From: Choladousia sp944382085
GTDB taxonomy: Bacteria > Bacillota > Clostridia > Lachnospirales > Lachnospiraceae
Length of the DNA stretch: 64,000 nt
Reading direction: 5' to 3'
Assembly (NCBI GenBank): GCA_963927335.1
Contig: CAWVAJ010000006.1
Span: 205,211-269,210 of the forward strand
Below are positions 44,241 through 53,945 of the stretch, piece by piece (the first letter of the stretch is position 1; every line of letters starts with the position of its first letter). The notes under the pieces were generated by a model, which was given only the letters and a program-made list of their open reading frames with translations, had not been told where the DNA came from and did not search any database. Both the position numbers and the translations under genes were made by a program.

Positions 44241-45833
44241 TTATTTCCCCATATAAGCGAAATAGTCATCTACCGCCGTCTGAACGATCGTCCGAGCCTC
44301 CTCGTACCCTGCATTCATTGCATTTTCCTTATACGCATTCCATCCTTCTTCGTCAACACCGCCTCCAGTAAGCCAGTCTGCAAAGCTGGTTTCAAATAAA
44401 TTCTGAAGGTCTGTCATATAGAAGGAAAGTTCACTGTTTGCAGCATCGTCATATTTCAAAAAAGCGCCAGGCCACATGTCATCGCCTACTCGTTCCAGCT
44501 CTTCTGTATACACTTCATCCAACGACGAGATGGTCTGCATATCAGAGGGCAATTCCAATTCAATATCATCGGAAATATACATACATCCCATATCGGCTAA
44601 CGCATTTGTCCATTTCCAGGTTCCCGGATCCATCGTCTCATCTCCAGGGGGGAGCACCGTATAAGTCCCATCTCCATCATCCTGAATGCATTCTCCCATA
44701 GAGCCAAAGAGAACTTGTATTCCATAGGTATCATCATAAAATAGATTTAAAAATCGCATTGCCGCTTCTTTGTTTTCACAGGCTGCGCTCATTACCGCGG
44801 TCGGATATGCATAATTAAGAGTGTAATAGGAAGTCTCCCAGACGGCCTTGTCGGCATACTCTTCACTTGGGAGGATTGTCCCAATCACCTCATATTGTTC
44901 CGCAACTTCTCCTGAGCCCATTCGATCCGTAATGTCCCATCCTAAGGTATAGCCTACCACGCCGTTTCTGGAAGTCGCCGCGTAGGTCGCGTAGTCTTGG
45001 GTAAATATTTCCGGATTAATCAAACCTTCATTCCAACATTTGGAAAGGAATTGAAGGAGATCATAATACTCATCCGACATATAAATATTTTTTACTTCTC
45101 CGTCATCCAGGTACCATCCATCATCTGTAATTGCAGTAACCGGAAGTCCATATCCGCAAAGCAAACACAAAATCCATGGCATCTGGTATACGCTATGCGA
45201 AGCTACTCCTGCCGCAAAATCCATGGGGATCTCATCATTGGGATCACCGTTTCCATTGGCGTCCTGCTCCTTAAAAGCCACCAAGACATTATATAGTTCA
45301 TCAAAAGTCTCCGGAACTTCCAATCCAAGATTATCCAGCCATTCTTTATTAATCATTTGTCTTATATATGTTTTAGGCCAGAAGCGCTGATATTTCGGAA
45401 TTCCATAGATTGCTCCATCCTCTGATGTTGCAAGATATTCTAATTCCGGATGTTCGTCAAATGCTTTGCGTATATTTGGGGCGTATTCATCGATCATTCC
45501 GCTCATATCGGCAAATAGCCCTTTAAATTGAGCAACATCACTGCTTACAATTGCATCTTTTCCAATAATAAGATCCGGAATGTCGCCGCTGGCTAAAAGT
45601 GTACTTTTAATCTCGTCCCAACCGCTGGAAATCTGTTCAATCTCCAAGGTAACGTTCGCTTCTTCTGCCATGTTATTAATGTACTCTATCTCCCCCACAT
45701 CTTTTGTCAGAGAATTTGTATAAAAAATAACATCCAAAGTAGCATTTTCCTCCGCCAAAACCAAACCGGGAGTTCCGAGTCCCATAATCAGTGACGTGGA
45801 TAACAGGATTGACAAAAACCGTTTTGTTTTCAT
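44241..45833 (-). CDS. Sugar ABC transporter substrate-binding protein (LplA-like)
   Basis: 530 residues of the cluster-C extracellular solute-binding type. A signal peptide is clear (KTKRFLSILLSTSLIMGLG, then TPGLVLA|EEN). It lacks the Cys of a lipobox, unusual for a Gram-positive binding protein, so its tethering is unclear. The mature part is acidic and Tyr/Trp-rich, typical of sugar binding. The first gene of the operon: binding protein, permease, permease, GH51, GH5-like. The ATG follows AGGAGGTGCTTT. Confidence 0.92.
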   Translation of the reverse strand: MKTKRFLSILLSTSLIMGLGTPGLVLAEENATLDVIFYTNSLTKDVGEIEYINNMAEEANVTLEIEQISSGWDEIKSTLLASGDIPDLIIGKDAIVSSDVAQFKGLFADMSGMIDEYAPNIRKAFDEHPELEYLATSEDGAIYGIPKYQRFWPKTYIRQMINKEWLDNLGLEVPETFDELYNVLVAFKEQDANGNGDPNDEIPMDFAAGVASHSVYQMPWILCLLCGYGLPVTAITDDGWYLDDGEVKNIYMSDEYYDLLQFLSKCWNEGLINPEIFTQDYATYAATSRNGVVGYTLGWDITDRMGSGEVAEQYEVIGTILPSEEYADKAVWETSYYTLNYAYPTAVMSAACENKEAAMRFLNLFYDDTYGIQVLFGSMGECIQDDGDGTYTVLPPGDETMDPGTWKWTNALADMGCMYISDDIELELPSDMQTISSLDEVYTEELERVGDDMWPGAFLKYDDAANSELSFYMTDLQNLFETSFADWLTGGGVDEEGWNAYKENAMNAGYEEARTIVQTAVDDYFAYMGK

Positions 45834-45858
45834 AAAGCACCTCCTAATTCATCATAGT

Positions 45859-45958
45859 AATGCACTGCGCAGTTATGCATTCTCACATTTTCCAAAATTG
45901 AATACACATCATCTGTCGATAGATGTGCTTTTTCCAATTTTGTGTTAAATTAATTATA
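45859..45958 (-). promoter_or_regulatory. promoter -10 and structured leader of the arabinoside transporter operon
   Basis: A TATAAT (45958-45953 on minus) without a clear -35 suggests an activated promoter, fitting an AraC-type regulator. After it come nested inverted repeats: CAAAATTG/CAATTTTG (45942-45935 and 45900-45893) enclosing CACATC/GATGTG, then a palindrome at 45859-45881 with arms AATGCA/TGCATT around CTGCGCAG. They may be operators or RNA hairpins. Confidence 0.5.
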
Positions 45959-46033
45959 AGCAAACTCTTTTTTGTTTACCATCCCCTCAGAATCACAAAA
46001 GGTACAGAATATTGACTTCTTCTTTTTTTGTTA

Positions 46034-46077
46034 TAAAAAAACGCCTGTTCAAAAATATTTTTTTCAAACAGACGTTT
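46034..46077 (-). terminator. GH127 gene terminator
   Basis: On minus AAACGTCTGTTT pairs with GAACAGGCGTTT (one G-T pair) around an A/T-rich loop and is followed by a T run. It separates GH127 from the transporter operon. Confidence 0.85.
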
Positions 46078-46091
46078 CCGCATTATTCTCG

Positions 46092-48056
46092 TTATCTCTG
46101 CACATTCAGCCAAACGGCCATTTCCGAAGGAACTTCTTTTTCTCTGTTTCCCCACATCGCATAGGGAATTAATTTGATCGACGCTTTCTTAAAATCGTCA
46201 AAATAATTGGTATATAAATTTGACTTGTCCTTCCAATTATTTCCTCGATATCCTTTTGCTGGTATCAGAATAGGAATCTTTAAATCAGGATCTTTTTGTA
46301 CTTCAAATCCCTCTTTCGGATCTATTGCCAAATTAAAAAGCTCTTTTCCATTATCATACTCTTCAGCGCAATATACAATGGGTCCCCGCATAACTGCTAC
46401 CTTCCAGGCATCTGCTTTTACTTCGGGATTTGCTCTCACACAGTATGGAGTAAGTTTTATCTCTAAAAGGATCTCTGTTTTTTCCTGATCCAAATGAATT
46501 TTTTCGTAATAGGCCTTGCCTCCAGCTTTTACTTTTTTCTCTTCTCCATTTACATACAGAATTCCATCGGCACACCATCCGGGAATGCGCAAAAAAACAT
46601 CCATGTCTTTTACACATTCCAAAACAATTTTAATTCGCTCGTCGTAAGGATATTCTGTTATTTGTTTTATCCGTACTTTTTTTGAATCGCCCCAAAAAAG
46701 ATCTGTCTCCGATTCTGCGTATAAATTAATATACAATTCCGATTCATTAAAGACATACATATATTCCCCTAAATCCGCCAATACGCGGATTAAATTAGGC
46801 GGGCAGCAGGCACATGCAAACCACTTCTGTCGCACTGCCTTAACTGAGTCATAGTCATGGTCTGCTTCTATGTCTTTTGGATATACTTCCAACGGATTTA
46901 CATAAAAATATTGATCTCCGCTTAAAGACATTCCAGCCGGAAGGGCGTTGTAAAGTATTTTTTCTAAAGCATCCGCCAAAACTGCATCCGGCTCCACCAG
47001 AAGCATTCTTCGAAGCGCAATCGCCATTGCCGCCGAAGCGCAGGTCTCTCCATACGCTCTGTCATTAGGAAGATGGTAATCTTTGGTAAATGCTTCTTTG
47101 TGTCTGGTTGTCCCTACCGCTCCTGTCACATAAATCTGCTTCGATAAGATTTCCTCCATAACTCGTTTGCATGCCGCATACATAGCCTTGTCTTCTGTAT
47201 ATTGGCTGTACGCCGCCATCCCGGCAAGAAGATACCCGATTTTTACCGCATGCCCCACCGGATGGGACAGTTCTGTTACCGGACAAGCAGACTGATCATA
47301 TTCTTTATGTTCACTAGGACGCTCTCCCTGCAAATGCGGATGAAAGCTTTTACGCCCCCTTCTTTCCCACTCAATGTCATAGTAGTACGGTTCGCTTCCC
47401 CGTGTATGCAGCTGAAAGCCCGCCTGCTCTAAATATTTCTTTTCTCCCGTTGCCTCGTAAAGACGAACAAAGGCAAGCTCTGCCTCTGCATGACCGTCAC
47501 AAGCGCGAATCTGTCCTTCTCCGTCTCCAAAAGTGTCGCAAAGAAAATCCGCGTAGCGGCACATAATTTCAAGAAATCTCGTCTTTCCCGTCGCCTGATA
47601 ATGAGCCACGGCAGCTTCCGCCAGATGGCCAAAGCAATACAATTCGTCGCATTCTCTGATGTTTGTAAAACGATGTCCCGGCTCAACCAAGGTAAAATAA
47701 GTATTTAAATAGCCATCTTTTTGTTGTGCCCGTCCAATCAATTCTACTATCTGATCCATAAGTTTCTGAAAATCAGTATCCTGATTCCAGCCTAACGAAT
47801 AAGAAGCTGCCTCCATCCATTTCCCCAAATCGCTGTCCTGAAAGCATGTCCCATAGTATGCTTTTTCAGACTCTCCGGCAGCAATTTTAAAATTTTCTAC
47901 CGCACCGCTTTTTTCCGCTCCTTCTACTCTGTCGTTTAGAACTTCCCATTGATAAGGAATCGCCCTTTCTTTCAAAATTTTCTGGTATTTTCCTAAAATA
48001 CCCCCTGTAATCTTACACCCGCCAATACTGGAAGACATATAGTTTTTTCCGTTCAT
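46092..48056 (-). CDS. GH127 beta-L-arabinofuranosidase
   Basis: 654 residues, the usual GH127 length. The zinc and catalytic site seen in HypBA1 is present: Glu and Cys in YGETCAS and the Cys pair in ACACCPPNLIRVL, one of which is the nucleophile. An alpha/alpha barrel is followed by C-terminal beta domains. No signal peptide, so it is intracellular. It releases beta-L-arabinofuranose, as found on plant extensins and some pectic side chains. It lies between the AraC-type regulator gene and its own terminator. Confidence 0.93.
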   Translation of the reverse strand: MNGKNYMSSSIGGCKITGGILGKYQKILKERAIPYQWEVLNDRVEGAEKSGAVENFKIAAGESEKAYYGTCFQDSDLGKWMEAASYSLGWNQDTDFQKLMDQIVELIGRAQQKDGYLNTYFTLVEPGHRFTNIRECDELYCFGHLAEAAVAHYQATGKTRFLEIMCRYADFLCDTFGDGEGQIRACDGHAEAELAFVRLYEATGEKKYLEQAGFQLHTRGSEPYYYDIEWERRGRKSFHPHLQGERPSEHKEYDQSACPVTELSHPVGHAVKIGYLLAGMAAYSQYTEDKAMYAACKRVMEEILSKQIYVTGAVGTTRHKEAFTKDYHLPNDRAYGETCASAAMAIALRRMLLVEPDAVLADALEKILYNALPAGMSLSGDQYFYVNPLEVYPKDIEADHDYDSVKAVRQKWFACACCPPNLIRVLADLGEYMYVFNESELYINLYAESETDLFWGDSKKVRIKQITEYPYDERIKIVLECVKDMDVFLRIPGWCADGILYVNGEEKKVKAGGKAYYEKIHLDQEKTEILLEIKLTPYCVRANPEVKADAWKVAVMRGPIVYCAEEYDNGKELFNLAIDPKEGFEVQKDPDLKIPILIPAKGYRGNNWKDKSNLYTNYFDDFKKASIKLIPYAMWGNREKEVPSEMAVWLNVQR

Positions 48057-48145
48057 CTTGCACCTCCTTTTTTCTAATCATACCGCAGCCATAAAAGGAG
48101 GAAAACCGCTCAGAAGGAAGAATTAGTGTCTAATATTGTCCTGTT

Positions 48146-49030
48146 TTAATCCATCATAGTAATCATATGTGAATTTCTGTATTGCGATGGTGTAATCCCC
48201 ATATGCTCTTTAAAAATCCGCATAAAATATTTTTCGCTCTCGTATCCGCATTCATAAGCAATTCTTTTTACGGAATAATTTGTTTCGCTTAATTGCTGAC
48301 ATGCAAGACAAACCCTAAGTTGTGTATAATAGGTTGTAATCGTTTTCCCGGTACGTTGTTTGAAAATCCGGCAGAGATAGTGTTTGTTGTACCCAAATTT
48401 ATCAGATAATTCATCTACCGAAATTTTTTCAAGAAAATTCTCCTGTATATAATTTAACAGTTTTACAAACTTCTGATCAAACTTATGCGCATGGCTTTGC
48501 AACGTTTGATTACTAATTTCATAAAGAAGCGCTTTCAGGAGACTCTGCTGAATATTATTTGAATAATACTGTGCAAAACTTATATTATACATCTGTCCAC
48601 ATAGCATGGACACCGTATCCAGATCCAGCAGGGATGAATGCAGCATCAGATAAGCGGCATCTTTTGGTATATCAGAATCACTTCCAGACCCCAAATGGGA
48701 CATATCTTCAATATCCGGCGCTTCAAAATGTATCCAGTAGTAAGAGATCGCGCCTTCGCTCATCCTTGTGCCATAATGAAGTTTAATTGCAGGCAAGAGA
48801 AAAAAGTCACCTGGCATGATCCTATACTCAATTCCTTCGATGTTCATGTACATGGTGCCACTGGTGCAGATTCCTAGAACCCACATTTTAAATTTTCTAG
48901 GAAGATGCATCCACGCTTTCTCCGTCTTCATGATTCCACATTCAAAAAAAGAGATATCTTTTTCGATAGAAAAACTCAGTATTTCCGTTTTATCATCTTC
49001 ATTTACCAAACGACTATTCTGAATCTGCAA
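48146..49030 (-). CDS. AraC family regulator of the arabinoside locus
   Basis: 294 residues. The N-terminal 140 residues form a cupin-like sugar-sensing domain (GIEYRIMPGDFFLLPAIKLHY). The C-terminal 100 hold two helix-turn-helix units (SVDELSDKFGYNKHYLCRIF; SVKRIAYECGYESEKYFMRI), the AraC/XylS hallmark. The start is TTG with AGGAGA 9 bases upstream. It probably activates the GH127 gene and the transporter operon in response to an arabinose-containing sugar. Confidence 0.92.
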   Translation of the reverse strand: MQIQNSRLVNEDDKTEILSFSIEKDISFFECGIMKTEKAWMHLPRKFKMWVLGICTSGTMYMNIEGIEYRIMPGDFFLLPAIKLHYGTRMSEGAISYYWIHFEAPDIEDMSHLGSGSDSDIPKDAAYLMLHSSLLDLDTVSMLCGQMYNISFAQYYSNNIQQSLLKALLYEISNQTLQSHAHKFDQKFVKLLNYIQENFLEKISVDELSDKFGYNKHYLCRIFKQRTGKTITTYYTQLRVCLACQQLSETNYSVKRIAYECGYESEKYFMRIFKEHMGITPSQYRNSHMITMMD

Positions 49031-49187
49031 TTCTTGTCATCTCCTTTATGTCACTCATGCGAATCCTACATTCAGTAAATAATGGGCACTCTTCTGATTT
49101 TCCCCTGTATTTTCTAAATCATACCTTTCCTCATTCAGAATCTTTTTGCGGCTCTGCAAAGATACCACCTTTATGGATATACCGTTC

Positions 49188-50585
49188 CTACCGTACAAAC
49201 AGGAAATATCCGCACGCGGTCATCAGCGCCAGCACCAGCGCCGACAGCCCAAGCCCTTCCTTCAGCATATACTTGGGCGAAAGCCCGTACCCCACCGGGA
49301 TGGCCCGAATGGAGGTGGGAAGGGTATAGGAAAGATTGATGCCGATCGTCGCTACATAGACGTACGGCAGGGGATCCGTTCCGATTCCCTGCATAATAGA
49401 AATCACAATCGGCACGGACACGGCTGCGGTAGCGGTATTGGAGGTTACGTCAGACAGAACCAGCGTCAGCAGTACAATGGCGAATACGGTGACAGCTCCT
49501 CCTTCCAGGCCCATCCTGGAGACCAGCTCCCCGATCGCCTGGGCCGCGCCGGAATCGTTGATGAGAGTGCCGGCCGCCAGTCCTCCCGCGAAAATATAAA
49601 TCAGCTCCCAGATGATCTTAGACTGTACGGACTTCCACATCAGGAGACGGTTCCCGTCTCTGTCCACGATCAGGAAAGAAATAATCGCGCAGATAATAAA
49701 GGCATAGGCCGGCTTTAAGCCGGGAAGGATTCCCTGGTAAAGCTGCCGTGTAAAGGAAAGAACCGTAGCCAGCAGAAACAGAAGCAGGGACATTTTCTCT
49801 TCGATGCTCATAGGGGCCATGCTTTTCAGCTCTCTGGCAAAATATTCCTGTGAACCTCCCAGTTCTTCCTTTTTCCCGATGTCCCGGATCAGAAACAGGA
49901 TATTGCTTGCGACCAGAACGATCATTACCGGCAGATATTTTACAACCCACTCAATATACAGGTACTCTTCCCCGGTCAGCTGCTGAATATAGTCCACCAC
50001 CACCAGGTTCATGGCGCCTCCCAGAGGCGTAGCCAACCCGCCCACGCCTGCCGCGTAGGCGATTGTGAGGAGAATTTTCGAGGCGATCCTGCTCTTTGCC
50101 ACGTCCCGTTCCCCGATGTAGTTCAGCATAGAAACCGCAATGGGGGTTATGGTGGCGCAGACTACCGCATTGGGAAGTACCGAGGAGAGCACCGCCGACA
50201 CCAGAAACCAGAATACAATCTGTTTTCTGAGGCCGCTGCCAATGAGGTTCAGAAATCTCAGGGCGATCCGCCGGTCCAGGCCGGTCCGTTCCCAGGATAC
50301 CGTAAGAATAGAGGCGCCCAGGAGAAGGAGGATCGTCTCGGAAGCGTAATTGGCAATCACCGCTTCCATATCCGCCATGGATAAGACAGCGTTGACGGCA
50401 ATAGGCAGGAAAGCCGTTACCGCGTAATCGACCGGAGCCGTCACCCACCAGTACGCCATCCAGGCCACCGTGCCTATCGCCCCTCTTCCCTCCGGTCCGA
50501 TCATCTCATGCGGAAGCAGGAAAAAGCAGAGCACAAGAAGCAGCGGTCCGGCAAGTAAATGAATAAGTCTGTTGTATTGTTTCAT
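49188..50585 (-). CDS. DASS/SLC13-type anion transporter of the acyl-transfer operon
   Basis: 465 residues with 11-12 membrane segments. It carries the SNT-type motifs of the divalent anion:sodium symporter family: PNAVVCATITPIA in one half and DVTSNTATAAVSVP in the other, with PLGGAMNLVVV. Members bring dicarboxylates, citrate or sulfate into the cell. Its start overlaps the stop of the ligase gene as ATGA, so it is translated with the acyl-transfer genes and may supply the acid that is activated. Confidence 0.9.
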   Translation of the reverse strand: MKQYNRLIHLLAGPLLLVLCFFLLPHEMIGPEGRGAIGTVAWMAYWWVTAPVDYAVTAFLPIAVNAVLSMADMEAVIANYASETILLLLGASILTVSWERTGLDRRIALRFLNLIGSGLRKQIVFWFLVSAVLSSVLPNAVVCATITPIAVSMLNYIGERDVAKSRIASKILLTIAYAAGVGGLATPLGGAMNLVVVDYIQQLTGEEYLYIEWVVKYLPVMIVLVASNILFLIRDIGKKEELGGSQEYFARELKSMAPMSIEEKMSLLLFLLATVLSFTRQLYQGILPGLKPAYAFIICAIISFLIVDRDGNRLLMWKSVQSKIIWELIYIFAGGLAAGTLINDSGAAQAIGELVSRMGLEGGAVTVFAIVLLTLVLSDVTSNTATAAVSVPIVISIMQGIGTDPLPYVYVATIGINLSYTLPTSIRAIPVGYGLSPKYMLKEGLGLSALVLALMTACGYFLFVR

Positions 50586-52045
50586 CGTTCCCTCAATTTC
50601 TTTCGCTGAAGTTTCCCGTTGGAACTTCTCGGTATCTGGTCAATCAGTTCTACGGACGCAGGCATGCGTCCAGGTTCAAGATTCTTTTTCAGGTATTCCA
50701 GAAACGCTTTCTTATCGAACTGATCCGCGGAAGCGGGCAGAACGTAAAGCTTGGGGACCTGCCCGCATACGGCGTCCTCTACGGGAACACAGCAGCAGTC
50801 TTTGACGCCCGGATACTTGGACGCCGGCTGCTCGATTTCCTCCGGGGCGATCTTGATCCCTTTGTAATTGATCACGTCGTCCTTCCGGCCCAGAACGTAA
50901 ATCCGCCCCGCCTCGTCAATGTATCCCAGATCGCTGGTATACAAAACGCCGTCCTTTAAGGTCGCTTTGGTAAGCTCCTCGCTTCCGAAATATCCGTTCA
51001 TCATCATACGTCCGGACACGGCAAGCAGACCCGGATTTTCTTTTGAGCTTTCTATTTTCCTTCCTTCGTCGTCCACAACAAAGAAGGAAGCGTTCCGAGA
51101 GGGGTATCCGATGCATCCGGTATCGTCGAACTCATTAAAATCCAGGACACAGCTCCTTCCCGCTTCTGTGGATCCGTAAAAATTGTAAAGCCGCGTCCGC
51201 GGGAAAAGCGTTTTCAGCTGTTCCTTGGTATCGTCCTCCAGAACCGCCGTACCGATTTCAATATAATCAAGGGAAGCGGCATGGTGCGCCAGTCCTTTTC
51301 TGGCAATCTTTAAAAGAAGCTTGGCAATGGTGGGAGAAATATCCAGGGCGTTGACCTGGTATTCCTCCATCAGTTTAAAAAACAGCCCTATGTTCATGAC
51401 GCCGTCCATGAGAATGGCGGCGCCTCCCGCGAACAGATCGGCGCGGCAGGTCCTAAGGCCATGGGAATGGCTCAAAGGGAGGGGAATCAGCTCCACGGTA
51501 TCCGGCGTCATCCTTACGCCCCCGCTTATGTTTTCTGAAACCGCGAGATTGGCGGCGTCAGAGATCACAATTCCTTTTGGCTGTCCGGTAGTCCCGGTGG
51601 TAAAAAGAATCTCCGCAGCCGGCCGCTCTCTCAGCTCCCATCCGGTCTCTTCCCCGGAGAACCGGCTGCTCTCTTCCCGGATCCGGGAAAGATCATAAAA
51701 TTTTCCTATGGAGGAATACGGCGTCTTCCCAATGATCCATCCGGCTCCCACCGTCTGCGCCATCTGGCTGACCCGCTCCGGCGCCGCTTTCTTTTCTACC
51801 GGCACAAAGACCGCTCCCAGGATCCCGCAGGCCAGATCGAGAATGACAAAATCCGTATCCTGGGTACACTCCGCCAGGATCGGCTCTTCCGGCCTAAGTC
51901 CCGCTTCTTTCAGCCAGGCGGCAGTCTGAAACGCCGCCCTCTTCAGTTCTTCATACGTATACCGGTTTTCCCGGTCCGCCGCCGCGATTTTTCCAGGAAA
52001 CCGCCTGTTGTTTTGAATGACGGCATCCGCAATCGATCTATACAT
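50582..52045 (-). CDS. AMP-forming acyl/amino acid ligase (DltA-like role)
   Basis: 487 residues of the adenylate-forming superfamily. Motifs in order: phosphate loop FTTGTTGQPKG, YNFYGSTEAG, YTSDLGYIDEAGRIYVLGRKDD and the late catalytic Lys in RSSNGKLQRKKL. It activates a carboxylic acid with ATP and should load it on the carrier protein whose gene overlaps it by 8 bases. The gene set mirrors dltABCD, but the binding-pocket region resembles general acyl-CoA ligases (LPLSHSHGL), so D-alanine is not proven as substrate. Confidence 0.9.
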   Translation of the reverse strand: MYRSIADAVIQNNRRFPGKIAAADRENRYTYEELKRAAFQTAAWLKEAGLRPEEPILAECTQDTDFVILDLACGILGAVFVPVEKKAAPERVSQMAQTVGAGWIIGKTPYSSIGKFYDLSRIREESSRFSGEETGWELRERPAAEILFTTGTTGQPKGIVISDAANLAVSENISGGVRMTPDTVELIPLPLSHSHGLRTCRADLFAGGAAILMDGVMNIGLFFKLMEEYQVNALDISPTIAKLLLKIARKGLAHHAASLDYIEIGTAVLEDDTKEQLKTLFPRTRLYNFYGSTEAGRSCVLDFNEFDDTGCIGYPSRNASFFVVDDEGRKIESSKENPGLLAVSGRMMMNGYFGSEELTKATLKDGVLYTSDLGYIDEAGRIYVLGRKDDVINYKGIKIAPEEIEQPASKYPGVKDCCCVPVEDAVCGQVPKLYVLPASADQFDKKAFLEYLKKNLEPGRMPASVELIDQIPRSSNGKLQRKKLRER

Positions 52046-52259
52046 ACTTTTCCACCAGCTCTGTCATCGCGTCAATGGAATTAAAATTTTCCGGCGTAAT
52101 CTCTTCATAGGGAATGTCTATGTCAAATTCATCCATGAGCTCCGTAGCGATCTCCACCAGCGTAACGGAATCCAGAATGCCTCCGTCGATCAGCTCTTTC
52201 GAGGTAAAATCAATCGAATCGTCAATGTTTCTGCAGATTTCCAGTACTTTCTCTCTCAT
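52038..52259 (-). CDS. Acyl carrier protein (DltC-like role)
   Basis: 73 residues, acidic, with the phosphopantetheine Ser in GGILDSVTLVEIATEL. The fold is a four-helix carrier. It receives the acid from the ligase and presents it to the MBOAT protein. The ATG follows AAAGGAG, and the gene sits 27 bases after MBOAT and overlaps the ligase by 8. Confidence 0.92.
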   Translation of the reverse strand: MREKVLEICRNIDDSIDFTSKELIDGGILDSVTLVEIATELMDEFDIDIPYEEITPENFNSIDAMTELVEKYV

Positions 52260-52286
52260 ATTTTTTCTCCTTTTTCTGATTCTGTT

Positions 52287-53927
52287 TTAAAAGGCTCCAT
52301 ATACAAAGCTGGCCGCGTCAAAGCCCGGTCCGTAGATTCCTAGCACCACCAGGGAAAACAGCGCTCCATAGTAAAAAGCCCACCGGATCGGAAGCTTCTG
52401 GCCCGCAATCCGCTCCCGGATGGAAATTCCCCGCTCATGGAGATAATCCACAAAGAGCATCAGCGCGATGCCGGCAAAAGCGACGTAAAAATCTTTCTGA
52501 TCCAGCCCATGCGTGTAGAGCGTCCCGTCAAAGAGCGTCCACAGACGGCTTCCGGCAAACAGCTGTCTCCACAAAAGCCCGCATCCTGCCAGTCCTCCCG
52601 CCACAGTAAACGTCCTTCCTGCGGCGAAAAGCAGATACGTCCTCACAGACTGGAATACCCGGTACGCCTTTCTCTTAGGTTCCACACGCAGAAAGGTTTT
52701 GAGGCGGTTCAGCAAGGGGGCGGTTTCTTTGGAGAGCGTCATCAGCGCGCACCAGTAAAGGCCCCAGACAAGATAATCCACTCCCGTCCCGTGCCAGAGA
52801 CCGGTGAACAGCCATACCGCCGTCAGAGGGCAGATCGCCTTCAGGAACGACGCCAGCCACTTTCTGCCCCGCTTTTTCATCCGGTTCGTCATCCTGGCAA
52901 ACCGTGGGTTCATGGCGATGGGCAGATAGATGTATTCCTTGGACCAGGCTCCCAGGGTAATGTGCCATCTGGCCCAGAATTCCTGGGCGTCTCTGGCAAA
53001 GAGCGGCTGCCGGAAGTTCTCCGCCAGCTCAATTCCAACTGCCTGGGAAATTCCCCGCACCAGGTCCATGCAGCCGCTGAAGTCCGCATACAGCTGCAGA
53101 ACCGAGAGAAGCACCGCAAGGAGAATCTCTACGCCGGCAAAATCTTCCGGCGCGGCAAAAACCGCGGAAGTGTACAGCACCAGCCGGTCCGCCACAATCA
53201 TTTTTTTCATGTAACCCCAGAGCATCAGCTGCAGTCCCTGGCATACCCGCCGATACTCAAAGGCCGGAAGGGCTTTCAGCTGTTTTAAAAGCGTTTCGTA
53301 TTTTCCGATCGGCCCCTGCACAATGTGCGGAAAGTAAAGCATCACCGTAAAGAGGTCCAGGAAGCTGTGCTCCGCTCTGGCTTTTCTCCAGTACACGTCC
53401 AGCAGATAACCAATGGAGGACAGGCTGTAATAGGAAATCCCCAGCGGAACGATGATTCCTTTGTTCTTTATGGCCTCACTCAGGGTTTCCGCCGTTCCAA
53501 ATCCCAGAAACCTTCCAAGCTTTACAAAGATCCAGATCCCCAGCACCGCTGTCAGGGCTCCGATCAGATATTTTTTCGTTCTCTTTTTGTAATCCAAAAG
53601 GCGGGCCGCCTGTTCTTTGGGCGACAGTCCCGTTTTTTCCTCTTCAAAACCGCGGTAGATCTTCTCCATTCTTCTGGCCGTCCAGCAGATCACTGCCGCG
53701 GTAGCCGCCACGATTCCCGCGGCCGCCCACCCGGACCAGAGATAAAATCCAAGGTTTCCAACCAGAATCCATCGCTTTTTCAGCGTCGGATTCCTAAGCA
53801 GAAAGTACAGGCAGAGGAAAACCGCCAGAAACACAAAAAACACTGCGGTATTGTATTCCATGTCCGCCTTTCCAAGAAGCGCCGCGAGATATTTTATCCA
53901 GGGTTCTTTCCATGTTTCCTTTATCAT
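52287..53927 (-). CDS. MBOAT family O-acyltransferase (DltB-like)
   Basis: 546 residues with about 11 membrane segments. The MBOAT signature is seen: the conserved RRWHITLG-type region (FWARWHITLGAWSKEYIYLP) and the catalytic His in FTGLWHGTGVDYLVWG. It passes an acyl group from the carrier protein across the membrane to an outer acceptor. The close match of gene set with Dlt and alginate-acetylation systems supports this. It lies 18 bases after the SGNH gene. Confidence 0.95.
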   Translation of the reverse strand: MIKETWKEPWIKYLAALLGKADMEYNTAVFFVFLAVFLCLYFLLRNPTLKKRWILVGNLGFYLWSGWAAAGIVAATAAVICWTARRMEKIYRGFEEEKTGLSPKEQAARLLDYKKRTKKYLIGALTAVLGIWIFVKLGRFLGFGTAETLSEAIKNKGIIVPLGISYYSLSSIGYLLDVYWRKARAEHSFLDLFTVMLYFPHIVQGPIGKYETLLKQLKALPAFEYRRVCQGLQLMLWGYMKKMIVADRLVLYTSAVFAAPEDFAGVEILLAVLLSVLQLYADFSGCMDLVRGISQAVGIELAENFRQPLFARDAQEFWARWHITLGAWSKEYIYLPIAMNPRFARMTNRMKKRGRKWLASFLKAICPLTAVWLFTGLWHGTGVDYLVWGLYWCALMTLSKETAPLLNRLKTFLRVEPKRKAYRVFQSVRTYLLFAAGRTFTVAGGLAGCGLLWRQLFAGSRLWTLFDGTLYTHGLDQKDFYVAFAGIALMLFVDYLHERGISIRERIAGQKLPIRWAFYYGALFSLVVLGIYGPGFDAASFVYGAF

Positions 53928-53945
53928 CTTCTCTCACAGCCTCCT

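Noticed and set aside
50582..53927. canonical dltABC operon
   Set aside because: The parts match in role, but the ligase motifs do not single out D-Ala and two transporters are built in, so dlt symbols were not used.
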